Shown here piece after piece: positions 27,148 through 35,227 of a DNA stretch of 64,000 bases. Numbering within the stretch: position 1 is the first letter of the stretch; each line of letters begins with the position of its first letter. The notes under the pieces were generated by a model. It ran no database searches and was not told the DNA's origin. It saw nothing but the letters and a program-made list of their open reading frames with translations. A program made the position numbers and the translations under genes. Origin of the DNA: CAYXFD01 sp964464175 (GTDB lineage Bacteria; Cloacimonadota; Cloacimonadia; Cloacimonadales; JAJBBL01); NCBI GenBank assembly GCA_964464175.1, contig CAYXFD010000003.1:95006-159005 (forward strand). Reading direction: 5' to 3'.

Positions 27148-27333
27148 AATGGCAGGTTTCCTGGCTTGCAGCGGGTTTGTTTAGCGAGCCTTCCCCTTCT
27201 TTACACCTTGCCGGTGCTGAAAAGTGACCCGATATCCCTTATTGTGACACGAAACAAGTCAATCTCACAATGGCTGCTTACAGTGGCGGAGACCGCTTCC
27301 GCTTTTCACGGAATTCCCTCTTTGCTCACCATT
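27148..27333 (-). ncRNA. Cobalamin riboswitch
   Basis: Read on the minus strand, the aptamer starts with P1 AATGG (27329-27333), which pairs with CCATT (27148-27152). It then shows GGGAATTCCGTGAAAAGCGG, AAGC, GGTCTCCGCCACTGTAAGC, then GGGGAAGGC and finally the B12 box GCCAGGAAACCTGCC. This is the conserved order of the cobalamin riboswitch core (GGGAA, CCACTGTAA, GGGAAGGC, B12 box). It would repress btuF-btuC when adenosylcobalamin or a related corrinoid is bound. Confidence 0.93.
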
Positions 27334-27428
27334 AAGCTTTATAACGTTACTCTTTTCAAGTGATGATTGGTGTCAAGTATTTCTCAACTTCCCTGATCCA
27401 ATCGATAGACATAGGCAACCTTGCTCTG

Positions 27429-27518
27429 AATGGCAGGTGTCAGGATTTCCGGCTGGAATTCACTGCTTCCGGTAACAGGAACCGAAAAGAGAGAGAAGAT
27501 TACCGGCTCAGAGCCATT
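27429..27518 (-). ncRNA. Possible degenerate second cobalamin-like element
   Basis: About 95 bases upstream of the riboswitch, the minus strand again has AATGG (27514-27518) and, 90 bases on, ACACCTGCCATT (ending 27429), close to the B12 box and P1 of the intact riboswitch. Between them is a 7-bp hairpin (CCGGTAA with TTACCGG, 27469-27506) and CGGAAGCAGT, similar to CGGAAGCGGT in the intact copy. The GGGAA, CACTGTAA and GGGAAGG core parts are missing. It may be a decayed duplicate or a different small aptamer. Confidence 0.35.
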
Positions 27519-28324
27519 AACTCTATAGCTGACAATATTATACTGTCTGCTTATGCTTCTTGTTGACCTACTTTCTCCCTTTGCTTAACCATTAGGAAAC
27601 CATTAGTGTGTTCTATAATCAAAGGGGGTCCGACTATAATACAATCTAAGGGTATCTTAAGGGTAGGCTTGTGACAGAAGAATAATCTATCACTCGTTTT
27701 TAAAATAAGTTAGCCTATGCTTCTCCGGTGGTAATCTGCTTTGTTGTTTGCATTATTCTTAATAAGAGATGAAAGAAGCAAGGGGCTGCTTTCCCGGGAA
27801 AGCAGTACTGCTCAACAGTTGTGCCATTCTTCTCAGCTTAAAGTTATCTCATTCCTTTGATAGTAAAAAGATGAAGTCTTGGGGATGACAGAAGGTTTAA
27901 TACAAATTGGCAAAAACCGAAGTATTTTTTGCAGAAAGTGTGACGTAAAAACAAACAAGTTGGCTTCTCGCTATTCATTATCAAATGCCCCTTTATTTCG
28001 TCCTCTTTTTCATCTTTCATACTAATTACTTGAGCTACATCCTAAGAAGATGGTCATTAAGCTGTCTTTTACTTATAGAGATTTACTATACTAAACTTTA
28101 AGCAATCACGGCACATCATTAATCATTTAATGCAACTTATTATTATCAAATCCCCAGACAGCGGAAACTAATTTTGATTGTGTCAGTCTGAAGTCAAATC
28201 TATTGACAAAAACAATTGTACATCTCAAAGGTAACATTAAATGAATTCGAGAAAGCGAGGAGAAAAATTTGATTTGTCAACGTAAGTTTAAATCAATTGT
28301 CTATGTGAAACAGGGGTTAAGATT
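27519..28324. other. Long non-coding stretch before the restriction-modification gene
   Basis: About 800 bases, visibly AT-rich, without a credible gene. It contains a perfect 20-base palindrome at 27786-27805 centred on CCCGGG, two TATAAT hexamers (27614 and 27635), and a direct repeat of TAAGGGTA at 27647-27654 and 27658-27665 (11-base period). The start of the restriction-modification gene is preceded by AGGGG. No tRNA or integrase remnant was recognised. Confidence 0.5.
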
Positions 28325-31300
28325 ATGCTGAGAGAGTATCTGGAAAAGATTTCCCGGACAATGGCTCAGGGAGATGCCAGGGAAGAGAGTTATTATTCTC
28401 AAATCGAGGAGTTGATAGATAGATTTGCAGAAGAGACGAAGAGAAGAAACATTCATGTGACAACAATCCCCAGGAAGACAGAAGCGGGAAATCCTGATTT
28501 CAGGATATGGGATGGTAAGCAGCATATCGTAGGGTATATTGAAGCAAAAACGCCCGATAAGAACCTCGATGAAATCCAGACTACTGACCAGTTACAAAGA
28601 TATATTCACACCTTTCCCAACCTGATCCTAACTAACTTTTATGAATTCAGACTCTTTCGTGATGGAAATCTATTTGACAGAGTCTTAATCGGTCAGCCGA
28701 TACTGGCAAAAGAATACAAGACAATACCACCAATCCAGAACGAAACAGAATTTTATTCTTTGCTGGAAAAGTTCTTCACTTTCTCTCTTCCAAAGACCTT
28801 CACTGCTTCATCGCTCGCCTCTGAACTTGCAAAAAGAACACGTTTCTTGAAAGATGAGATAGTGATAGAGGAACTGACTCAAGAAACTGAAGGCAAGGGA
28901 GATATAGCAGGTTTTTATGAGGCATTCAAAAGATATCTGATCTCCGGACTCACTCAGGAAGAATTTGCCGATCTTTATTCTCAAACCGTAACTTATGGTC
29001 TATTTGCAGCTCGTACCAGGGCAAATGAGCAGTTTAACAGAGAGTTAGCTTTTAAATACATTCCGCCTACTATTGGGATATTGAAAGATATCTTCCGCTA
29101 TATCTCGTTGGGTCAGGTTTCTCTCCAGATGCAGGTTATAATTGACGATATTGCCGAAGTGCTGCAGGCTGCCGACATCAACAAGATACTCCATCAATTC
29201 TATGTCGATGGCAAAGGACAAGACCCTATAATTCACTTCTATGAAACTTTTTTGAGTAAGTATGATCCCGAATTACGTGAAAAGAGAGGGGTTTATTATA
29301 CTCCGGAACCAGTTGTTGGTTACATTGTCCGCTCAGTACATCAGCTTTTAAAGAACAAGTTTAAGCTGAACGACGGTTTAGCAAGTGAAGAAGTAACTCT
29401 CCTTGATCCGGCAGGTGGGACGCTTACTTTTCCCGCTGAGGCAATAAAGGTTGCTGTCAAAGAATTTACAACAAAATATGGTGAGGGTGGCATAAGAAAC
29501 TTCATAAAAAATCACATTCTAAAGAATTACTATGCCTTCGAGCTAATGATGGCTCCCTATGCCATTGGACATCTGAAAATCGGCTTCCTCTTAGAAGAAC
29601 TTGGCTATAGATTAGAAGATGACGATCGTTTTAAATTGTATCTTACGAACACTCTGGAAACTGATGAAATAGAACAGATAAACATTCCGGGTATTAGCTC
29701 CTTGAGTGAAGAAAGTAAATTAGCAGGCAGGGTGAAGAAACGGGAACCGATATTGGCAATAATAGGCAATCCACCCTATTCCGGAATATCTGCTAACGTC
29801 AATGAATGGACAGAGAAACTGCTCAAAGAAGATATGGATGGAGCTCAAAGTTATTACATAGTTGATGGTGAGTCTCTGGGTGAGAGAAATCCTAAGTGGC
29901 TACAGGATGATTATGTTAAATTTCTGCGTTTCGCTCAATGGAAGATCCATAAAGCAGGTAAAGGCATTGTCGGAATGATTACGAATCATAGTTATCTTGA
30001 TAACCCGACCTTTAGAGGTATGCGACAGAGTTTAATGCAAACATTTAATGAAATCTATATAATTGATCTTCATGGAAACTCTCTAAAAAATGAAAAAACT
30101 CCGGATGGTGGAAAAGACGAGAATGTTTTCGATATTCAGCAAGGAACGGCGATATCATTGTTCATAAAGGATGGTAAAAAGAAAAAGTGTAGAGTTTTTC
30201 ATAGCGAATTATTTGGATTGAGACAACAAAAATATAACTGGTTAGTTGAAAAAACTCTGCCCGCTGACATTTACAAGGATATAGAACCAACAACACCCTA
30301 CTACTTCTTGGTCGAAAGAAATGTAGAGAAGATCAAACATTTTTTGAAGTGGAAGAAGATTAATGATATCTTCCCCGTTAACAGTGTCGGCATAATAACT
30401 GCCAGAGATAAATTGACTATAAACTGGACTGCAGATCAAGCTTGGAATACTGTTATGAGTTTTTCAACATTAGATGCTGATTTAGCAAGACAAGCATATC
30501 AATTAGGAGAAGATACAAGAGACTGGAAAGTTGAACTTGCCCAACGAGACATTAAAGATACAGGATTTGATAGAGATAAAATTGTTCCAATTCTCTACAG
30601 ACCTTATGATATCAGATATACTTATTATACAGGTAAAAGCCGTGGTTTTCACTGCATGCCTCGCCCAGAAGTAATGAGACATATGTTGGATGGCGATAAT
30701 CTGGGAATTATTTGTGTAAGACAGGTAGCGGAAGGAGTATTCAATCACACGTTGATAACTGATGTAATTATTGAAAGTCGAATCACATTGAGTAATAAGG
30801 GAATTGCTTATCTGCATCCACTATACCTTCATCCCGAAAAGGATAAAAAGAAACAGTTGCCGCAAACCATGATCCTCTTCGAACCTGAAAAAGATTATAA
30901 AAAGAAAACCCCGAATATAGACAAAGTTGTATATAGCAAGTTGGTTCAGACATATCAACGACAAATAAAGGGAATAAAGAAGAAAATTTCGCCGGAGTCA
31001 ATTCTCTTTTATATCTATGCTCTGTTACATAGTAATATCTATCGGGGTAAATATGCAGAATTCCTCAAATACGACTTCCCCAGGATACCCTTTACATCTG
31101 ACTACGTTCTTTTTCAAAAGCTGTCACTTCTCGGAGAAAAACTGGTAAATCTACACCTCATGAAGACCAAAGAACTTGATCATCCGAAAATTAGATATAT
31201 GGGGAGCGGAGAAAACGATATGATCGAGAAAGTAGAATACATTGAAAAAGAGAAGAGAGTTTTTATTAACAGAGATAAATACTTTGAAGACATCTCTCCA

Positions 31301-31498
31301 GAGATCTGGAATTTCTGTGTTGGAGGTTATCAAGTTATGAATAAATACCTCAAAGACAGAAAAGGAAGGAGTATGGAAGACCCTCGACATTATTGCCGCA
31401 TTGCCGCTTCTATCTATCAGACTATGGAACTTCAAAGGAAAATTGATCTCTTGTTTGATGAGTTAGAAAAAGAAGAAATACTGGATATGAGCTCATAA
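28325..31498 (+). CDS. Single-polypeptide restriction-modification enzyme (type ISP/IIG-like)
   Basis: The 1057-residue protein combines a nuclease, an adenine methyltransferase and a target-recognition region. The PD-(D/E)xK motif is NPDFRIWDGKQ (PD at 57-58) with YIEAKTP (E73, K75). Methyltransferase motif I is LLDPAGGTLTFPAEA (about 360), motif IV is GNPPYSG (about 481), and VYYTPEPVVGYIVRSV precedes motif I as in N6-adenine enzymes. The C-terminal 400 residues resemble the type ISP specificity domain. No helicase motifs are visible, so it is not a full type ISP translocase such as LlaGI. It stands alone, flanked by long non-coding DNA, which fits horizontal acquisition. Confidence 0.87.
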   Translation: MLREYLEKISRTMAQGDAREESYYSQIEELIDRFAEETKRRNIHVTTIPRKTEAGNPDFRIWDGKQHIVGYIEAKTPDKNLDEIQTTDQLQRYIHTFPNLILTNFYEFRLFRDGNLFDRVLIGQPILAKEYKTIPPIQNETEFYSLLEKFFTFSLPKTFTASSLASELAKRTRFLKDEIVIEELTQETEGKGDIAGFYEAFKRYLISGLTQEEFADLYSQTVTYGLFAARTRANEQFNRELAFKYIPPTIGILKDIFRYISLGQVSLQMQVIIDDIAEVLQAADINKILHQFYVDGKGQDPIIHFYETFLSKYDPELREKRGVYYTPEPVVGYIVRSVHQLLKNKFKLNDGLASEEVTLLDPAGGTLTFPAEAIKVAVKEFTTKYGEGGIRNFIKNHILKNYYAFELMMAPYAIGHLKIGFLLEELGYRLEDDDRFKLYLTNTLETDEIEQINIPGISSLSEESKLAGRVKKREPILAIIGNPPYSGISANVNEWTEKLLKEDMDGAQSYYIVDGESLGERNPKWLQDDYVKFLRFAQWKIHKAGKGIVGMITNHSYLDNPTFRGMRQSLMQTFNEIYIIDLHGNSLKNEKTPDGGKDENVFDIQQGTAISLFIKDGKKKKCRVFHSELFGLRQQKYNWLVEKTLPADIYKDIEPTTPYYFLVERNVEKIKHFLKWKKINDIFPVNSVGIITARDKLTINWTADQAWNTVMSFSTLDADLARQAYQLGEDTRDWKVELAQRDIKDTGFDRDKIVPILYRPYDIRYTYYTGKSRGFHCMPRPEVMRHMLDGDNLGIICVRQVAEGVFNHTLITDVIIESRITLSNKGIAYLHPLYLHPEKDKKKQLPQTMILFEPEKDYKKKTPNIDKVVYSKLVQTYQRQIKGIKKKISPESILFYIYALLHSNIYRGKYAEFLKYDFPRIPFTSDYVLFQKLSLLGEKLVNLHLMKTKELDHPKIRYMGSGENDMIEKVEYIEKEKRVFINRDKYFEDISPEIWNFCVGGYQVMNKYLKDRKGRSMEDPRHYCRIAASIYQTMELQRKIDLLFDELEKEEILDMSS

Positions 31499-32003
31499 GC
31501 TTTTGCATGAGCTAAGATAAATATAGGGTAATGCCTATATCCTGATATGCCGATAAAAACCGATTTGCCTTGCTTATCTTTTACAGATTTAAAGCGGGCG
31601 GGAGAACACTTATCTGCTCTCCCGCCGATACGGCACTTTATGAGGATAAGCCCAAGTACCAATCGCGGGTATTATGGCTACCCTGGCCACATAAAAATAT
31701 AGCTCTACTACTCTTTATTCCAAGAAAAATTTTACATTTAGTCCGAATAAATTATGCTTTGAGGCAATTACGATGACTGCTTCTTTGAGTACAAAGTGAT
31801 GATTTTCGTTTGCCCATAATATGCCAAGCCCCGATTAGGTCTCTTCAGTTTCTGAAAAGTAAAAGATCTCCCCGATTCTCCGTTCTTCGTTTATACTGTT
31901 TTTGATTGACATAAAAGCAGATTAAGTCAAACAAGAAATCGGAATATTCTTTGTTACCGGAAGTAATTAGTTTATAGCTAATAATTTAGCAGGAGGTTTT
32001 GAT
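31499..32003. other. Non-coding region between the restriction gene and PPi-PFK
   Basis: About 500 bases without a credible gene. It holds a 9-bp inverted repeat, GGCGGGAGA at 31597-31605 and TCTCCCGCC at 31618-31626, with a 12-base loop and no following T-tract. A TTGACA lies near 31907 without a good -10 partner. The right end carries the strong ribosome-binding site of the next gene. Confidence 0.5.
31597..31626. repeat. GC-rich inverted repeat (9-bp stem, 12-base loop)
   Basis: Perfect 9-bp arms in an otherwise AT-rich spacer about 100 bases after the restriction-modification gene. It is not followed by T residues on the plus strand, nor preceded by A residues, so it is not a standard terminator. 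It may be a REP-like element or an mRNA 3' end. Confidence 0.5.
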
Positions 32004-33218
32004 ATGAAATTGCGAGGAAAGGTAGTAGTAGCTCAGGGTGGCGGACCGACAGCAGTAATCAATCAGTCTTTGGTTGGTGTAGCTTTGGAGTCGAGAAAGT
32101 TCCCACAGGTAACGAGGGTTTATGGTTCGGAGCATGGACTTGCCGGAATCCTGAAAGAAGATTTTCTTGATCTGACCCAGGAGACGAAGCACAATCTGGA
32201 AGAGGTAGCCCGGACCCCTTCTTCCGCTCTGTTATCGACAAGAGATAAACCGGACGCCAATTACTGCCGGGAGATCTTTAGGGTGCTGCAGGCTCATGAT
32301 GCCAGATATTTTTTCTATATAGGGGGGAACGATTCCTCCGAAGCCGTATCTATCATCAACGAAGAAGCAGAGAAATCCGATTATGAATTCCGCGCTATTC
32401 ATATTCCCAAAACAATCGATAACGATTTAGTCCTCAATGACCATACACCTGGTTACGGTTCGGCTGCCCGGTTCGTAGCTCAGGCGTTTATGGGTACTAA
32501 TCTCGACAACAGGGCACTCCCGGGTGTATATATCGGAGTGGTAATGGGGAGACACGCCGGCTTTCTGGTAGCGGCATCTTCTATTGCCAAGAAATATCCA
32601 GATGATGGACCGCACCTGATTTATTTCCCGGAAAGACCTTTCAGCCGGGAAGATTTTTTAACCGATGTCAAAAGGGTATATGACCGCTACGGCAGATGTG
32701 TTATTGCCGTATCGGAAGGAATACAGGATAAGGATGGAATACCGATCGCGACCAAACTCTCACCCTGTGTCGAAAAGGATGCCCATGGCAATGTACAGCT
32801 TTCGGGAACCGGTTCTTTAGGCGATTTGCTTGCCAGCCACATTAAGGATAACTTGAAGATCAAGAGAGTAAGGTCGGACACACTCGGTTACTTGCAGCGT
32901 TCCTTTGTCGGCTGCGTTTCCGATATCGATCAGTATGAAGCCCGCGAAGTTGGGGAGAAGGCAGTACAATATGCGATCTGGCACAACCTTGACGGCTCTA
33001 TTGCCATTGTCCGTACCGGTTATTATTCGGTGGATTACAAACTTGTAGGTCTAAAGGATATCGCGGGAAAAACGAGATTGATGCCCGATGAGTTTATCAA
33101 TGAGAATGGAAATGATGTTACTGATGCTTTTAAGTTCTACGTCAGACCGTTGTTAGGTTCCGGTTTACCGACAATTCACCGGATCAGAGCGCCCAGGGCT
33201 CCGAAATTATTGCTTTAG
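32004..33218 (+). CDS. 6-phosphofructokinase, pyrophosphate-dependent type
   Basis: The 404-residue protein has VVVAQGGGPTAVINQSLVG, the donor-site motif YIGGNDSSEA, HIPKTIDNDL and VMGRHAGFLVAAS. GGND with PKTIDND is characteristic of PPi-dependent phosphofructokinases, which work reversibly in glycolysis and gluconeogenesis and save ATP in fermentative anaerobes. AGGAGG precedes the ATG at good spacing. It is clearly a different subfamily from the pfkA product at 16.9 kb. Donor use is inferred from the motif. Confidence 0.9.
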   Translation: MKLRGKVVVAQGGGPTAVINQSLVGVALESRKFPQVTRVYGSEHGLAGILKEDFLDLTQETKHNLEEVARTPSSALLSTRDKPDANYCREIFRVLQAHDARYFFYIGGNDSSEAVSIINEEAEKSDYEFRAIHIPKTIDNDLVLNDHTPGYGSAARFVAQAFMGTNLDNRALPGVYIGVVMGRHAGFLVAASSIAKKYPDDGPHLIYFPERPFSREDFLTDVKRVYDRYGRCVIAVSEGIQDKDGIPIATKLSPCVEKDAHGNVQLSGTGSLGDLLASHIKDNLKIKRVRSDTLGYLQRSFVGCVSDIDQYEAREVGEKAVQYAIWHNLDGSIAIVRTGYYSVDYKLVGLKDIAGKTRLMPDEFINENGNDVTDAFKFYVRPLLGSGLPTIHRIRAPRAPKLLL

Positions 33219-33227
33219 AGATCCCTG

Positions 33228-35225
33228 TCAGAGTAAACCCCATTTCTTTCTCAGATAGAGTTCAATACAGAAAGCAAGAAGAAAAAGGGTAATAACCAGC
33301 CAATGCCGGTAAAGGGGTATTTCAAAACGAATCCTTTCAACCACCGGGGCAGCTTCGCTTAAGCTGAGACCGGTTAAGTCAGCTTCAGAGAGGATTGTTC
33401 CGTTCGTCTGCCTTGAGAGATAAGCCAGCAGGGAAAAGTTAAATCCCCTGTTCCGTCTTTCGGCATCAATATTAGAGACGATAAAATTGCCCTCTGTTTT
33501 ACTGCCGGTCTGATTATCAATAATCTCAAAAGAATAATTGCCGGTCGCTAATTGCTCTAAGGTTTGAGTGTAGTAGCGGGAATCAAACGTCAGAAATTCC
33601 TCTTCGATCAGCGTACCGGAATCGTCATAAAGATAAAGTTTCGGATTCAGGGTGTGATTGATCGCCAGGGTCTCATCATAAGCGGTCAGTTTGATCTCTA
33701 CCGTCTCTCCCAGAAAGTAGCTGTTTTTATCGGTAGTAGCTATGAAACTGCTCTCTGTAGGATTACTCAGCCAGGCAGAAAAATTAGCCACAAAACTGTT
33801 GTAAATCTCTCCCTCTCCCCGTAATTGCCAGCGCCAGAGATTATAGAAAGTCAGGCTGAGCACTCTTCCCTGCTTATAACTGTTGAAGAGAATAGCAGCA
33901 CTCTGTTCGTCGTTATTCAGACGGGCTAAAACCTCTGCCTGTAACAACGGTTCTACATAGAGATAATCTATCGTAGGAATCGTTTTCGGATCAAGCCCGG
34001 CAAAGGTTTGATATTTTCTGCTTTCCGGAGTAAGGTAGATCGTGCTGCGAAAAGTCTGCCTGATTGTCGATGCTCTGACTCCGAGAATATCTTCCAGTTG
34101 AGGGAGAGGCTGACCGATAAACATCAATCCTCCGCCATTCCCGACAAATCTTTCCAGAGTTTCGAATTGAGACTGGGAGATATTAAGATTGTCGTTATTA
34201 ATGAGGATCAGCATTTGCAGATGTTCGGGAAAAATCTCCCGAAAGGAGATGACGTCTCTTCCAGAATACACGTTTCCATCATGGAGACGATAAACCATCA
34301 CATCTTTTCTTTCGTCCCGGTTCAAGGCATTTTTCAGAAACATAGCTTCCCAGTTCAAGGTATCGGTGAGAATATAAACACCGGATCGCTGCTCAAGAAC
34401 TCTCACGGCACCCGGATAGATATTGTTCCCCAAATTCTCCTCTTCCCCCTCTATTATTGCTATCTCCACCCGGAGCGGGTAGAGACCGGCATTTTCGAAA
34501 GTGTAGCTGAAGGTTATCTGCTGCAGATTATTTTCTGCAAAGTTCACTCTCTTTTTATCTCTCAAGCGATCATTAACATAAAAGGAGAGTTCAGCTTCGC
34601 CGGAATAGTTGTAGGCAAAAACATCGGCAATAATATCATTCTCCTCTTCCGTGTAGGCTGTCGGATTGTAAAATAGAGAGTTAATCCCGACATCGAATTC
34701 GTCATACTGATAATCAGGATGTATCGTCCAGACAGGAACATTCAGTCTGTTGACTATATCGAGCTGCTGGTCACCAAACCAGCCATCAGAGAGAAGGAAT
34801 ATCTTTTTTACGTTATTGAGATTTACCCTCCTTGCCATCTCCTGAAGAGTTTTGTTCAGATTGGTCGCTGTTCTGCTTCCCTCGATGCCATCGGCAAAAT
34901 AGAAATTCCTGCTCTGATAATCACTCTTCCTGCTTAGTTCCTCAATTTGACTCCGGTAACTCTCCATCAATTCCAGCTTTGATTCGGCATGAACCGGCAG
35001 ATCCATACTGTAGGAGTTATCGGTCAGAATGATGACCTCCGGTTTATTTACAACTGATCTGCTGAGATTGAGGATGGGATTAAAGATAAGAACAAGCAGG
35101 ATAAAGAGAGCTATCGCTCGCAGGACAAAGAGCAATACTTTACGTGGTTTCGACAATTCCGGAATCGTCTGCCGATAGTAATAGTAGATCAGCAGTAATG
35201 CCGGTACTAAGAGAAGAAAAGGCAT
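33228..35225 (-). CDS. Membrane protein with von Willebrand factor A domain (BatA-like)
   Basis: The 665-residue protein begins with two membrane segments (1-16 and about 30-50). A vWA domain follows, whose metal site reads ILTDNSYSMDL (D69, S71, S73) and which continues KKIFLLSDGWFG. The middle has a class I glutamine-amidotransferase-like region (LERFVGNGGGLMFIGQPLP) typical of large BatA/YfbK-related proteins. A C-terminal membrane segment (YRHWLVITLFLLAFCIELYL) ends it. The soluble part is probably periplasmic. It is the last gene of a minus-strand envelope operon, two bases after the outer-membrane protein gene. Confidence 0.8.
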   Translation of the reverse strand: MPFLLLVPALLLIYYYYRQTIPELSKPRKVLLFVLRAIALFILLVLIFNPILNLSRSVVNKPEVIILTDNSYSMDLPVHAESKLELMESYRSQIEELSRKSDYQSRNFYFADGIEGSRTATNLNKTLQEMARRVNLNNVKKIFLLSDGWFGDQQLDIVNRLNVPVWTIHPDYQYDEFDVGINSLFYNPTAYTEEENDIIADVFAYNYSGEAELSFYVNDRLRDKKRVNFAENNLQQITFSYTFENAGLYPLRVEIAIIEGEEENLGNNIYPGAVRVLEQRSGVYILTDTLNWEAMFLKNALNRDERKDVMVYRLHDGNVYSGRDVISFREIFPEHLQMLILINNDNLNISQSQFETLERFVGNGGGLMFIGQPLPQLEDILGVRASTIRQTFRSTIYLTPESRKYQTFAGLDPKTIPTIDYLYVEPLLQAEVLARLNNDEQSAAILFNSYKQGRVLSLTFYNLWRWQLRGEGEIYNSFVANFSAWLSNPTESSFIATTDKNSYFLGETVEIKLTAYDETLAINHTLNPKLYLYDDSGTLIEEEFLTFDSRYYTQTLEQLATGNYSFEIIDNQTGSKTEGNFIVSNIDAERRNRGFNFSLLAYLSRQTNGTILSEADLTGLSLSEAAPVVERIRFEIPLYRHWLVITLFLLAFCIELYLRKKWGLL

Positions 35226-35227
35226 TC

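Noticed and set aside
27082..27566. Two open frames on the plus strand over the btuF leader
   Set aside because: They lie antisense to the cobalamin riboswitch and its degenerate copy; no ribosome-binding site or protein-like composition.
34008..34676. 222-codon open frame opposite the vWA protein gene
   Set aside because: Shadow of a well-supported gene; its translation has no recognisable domain.
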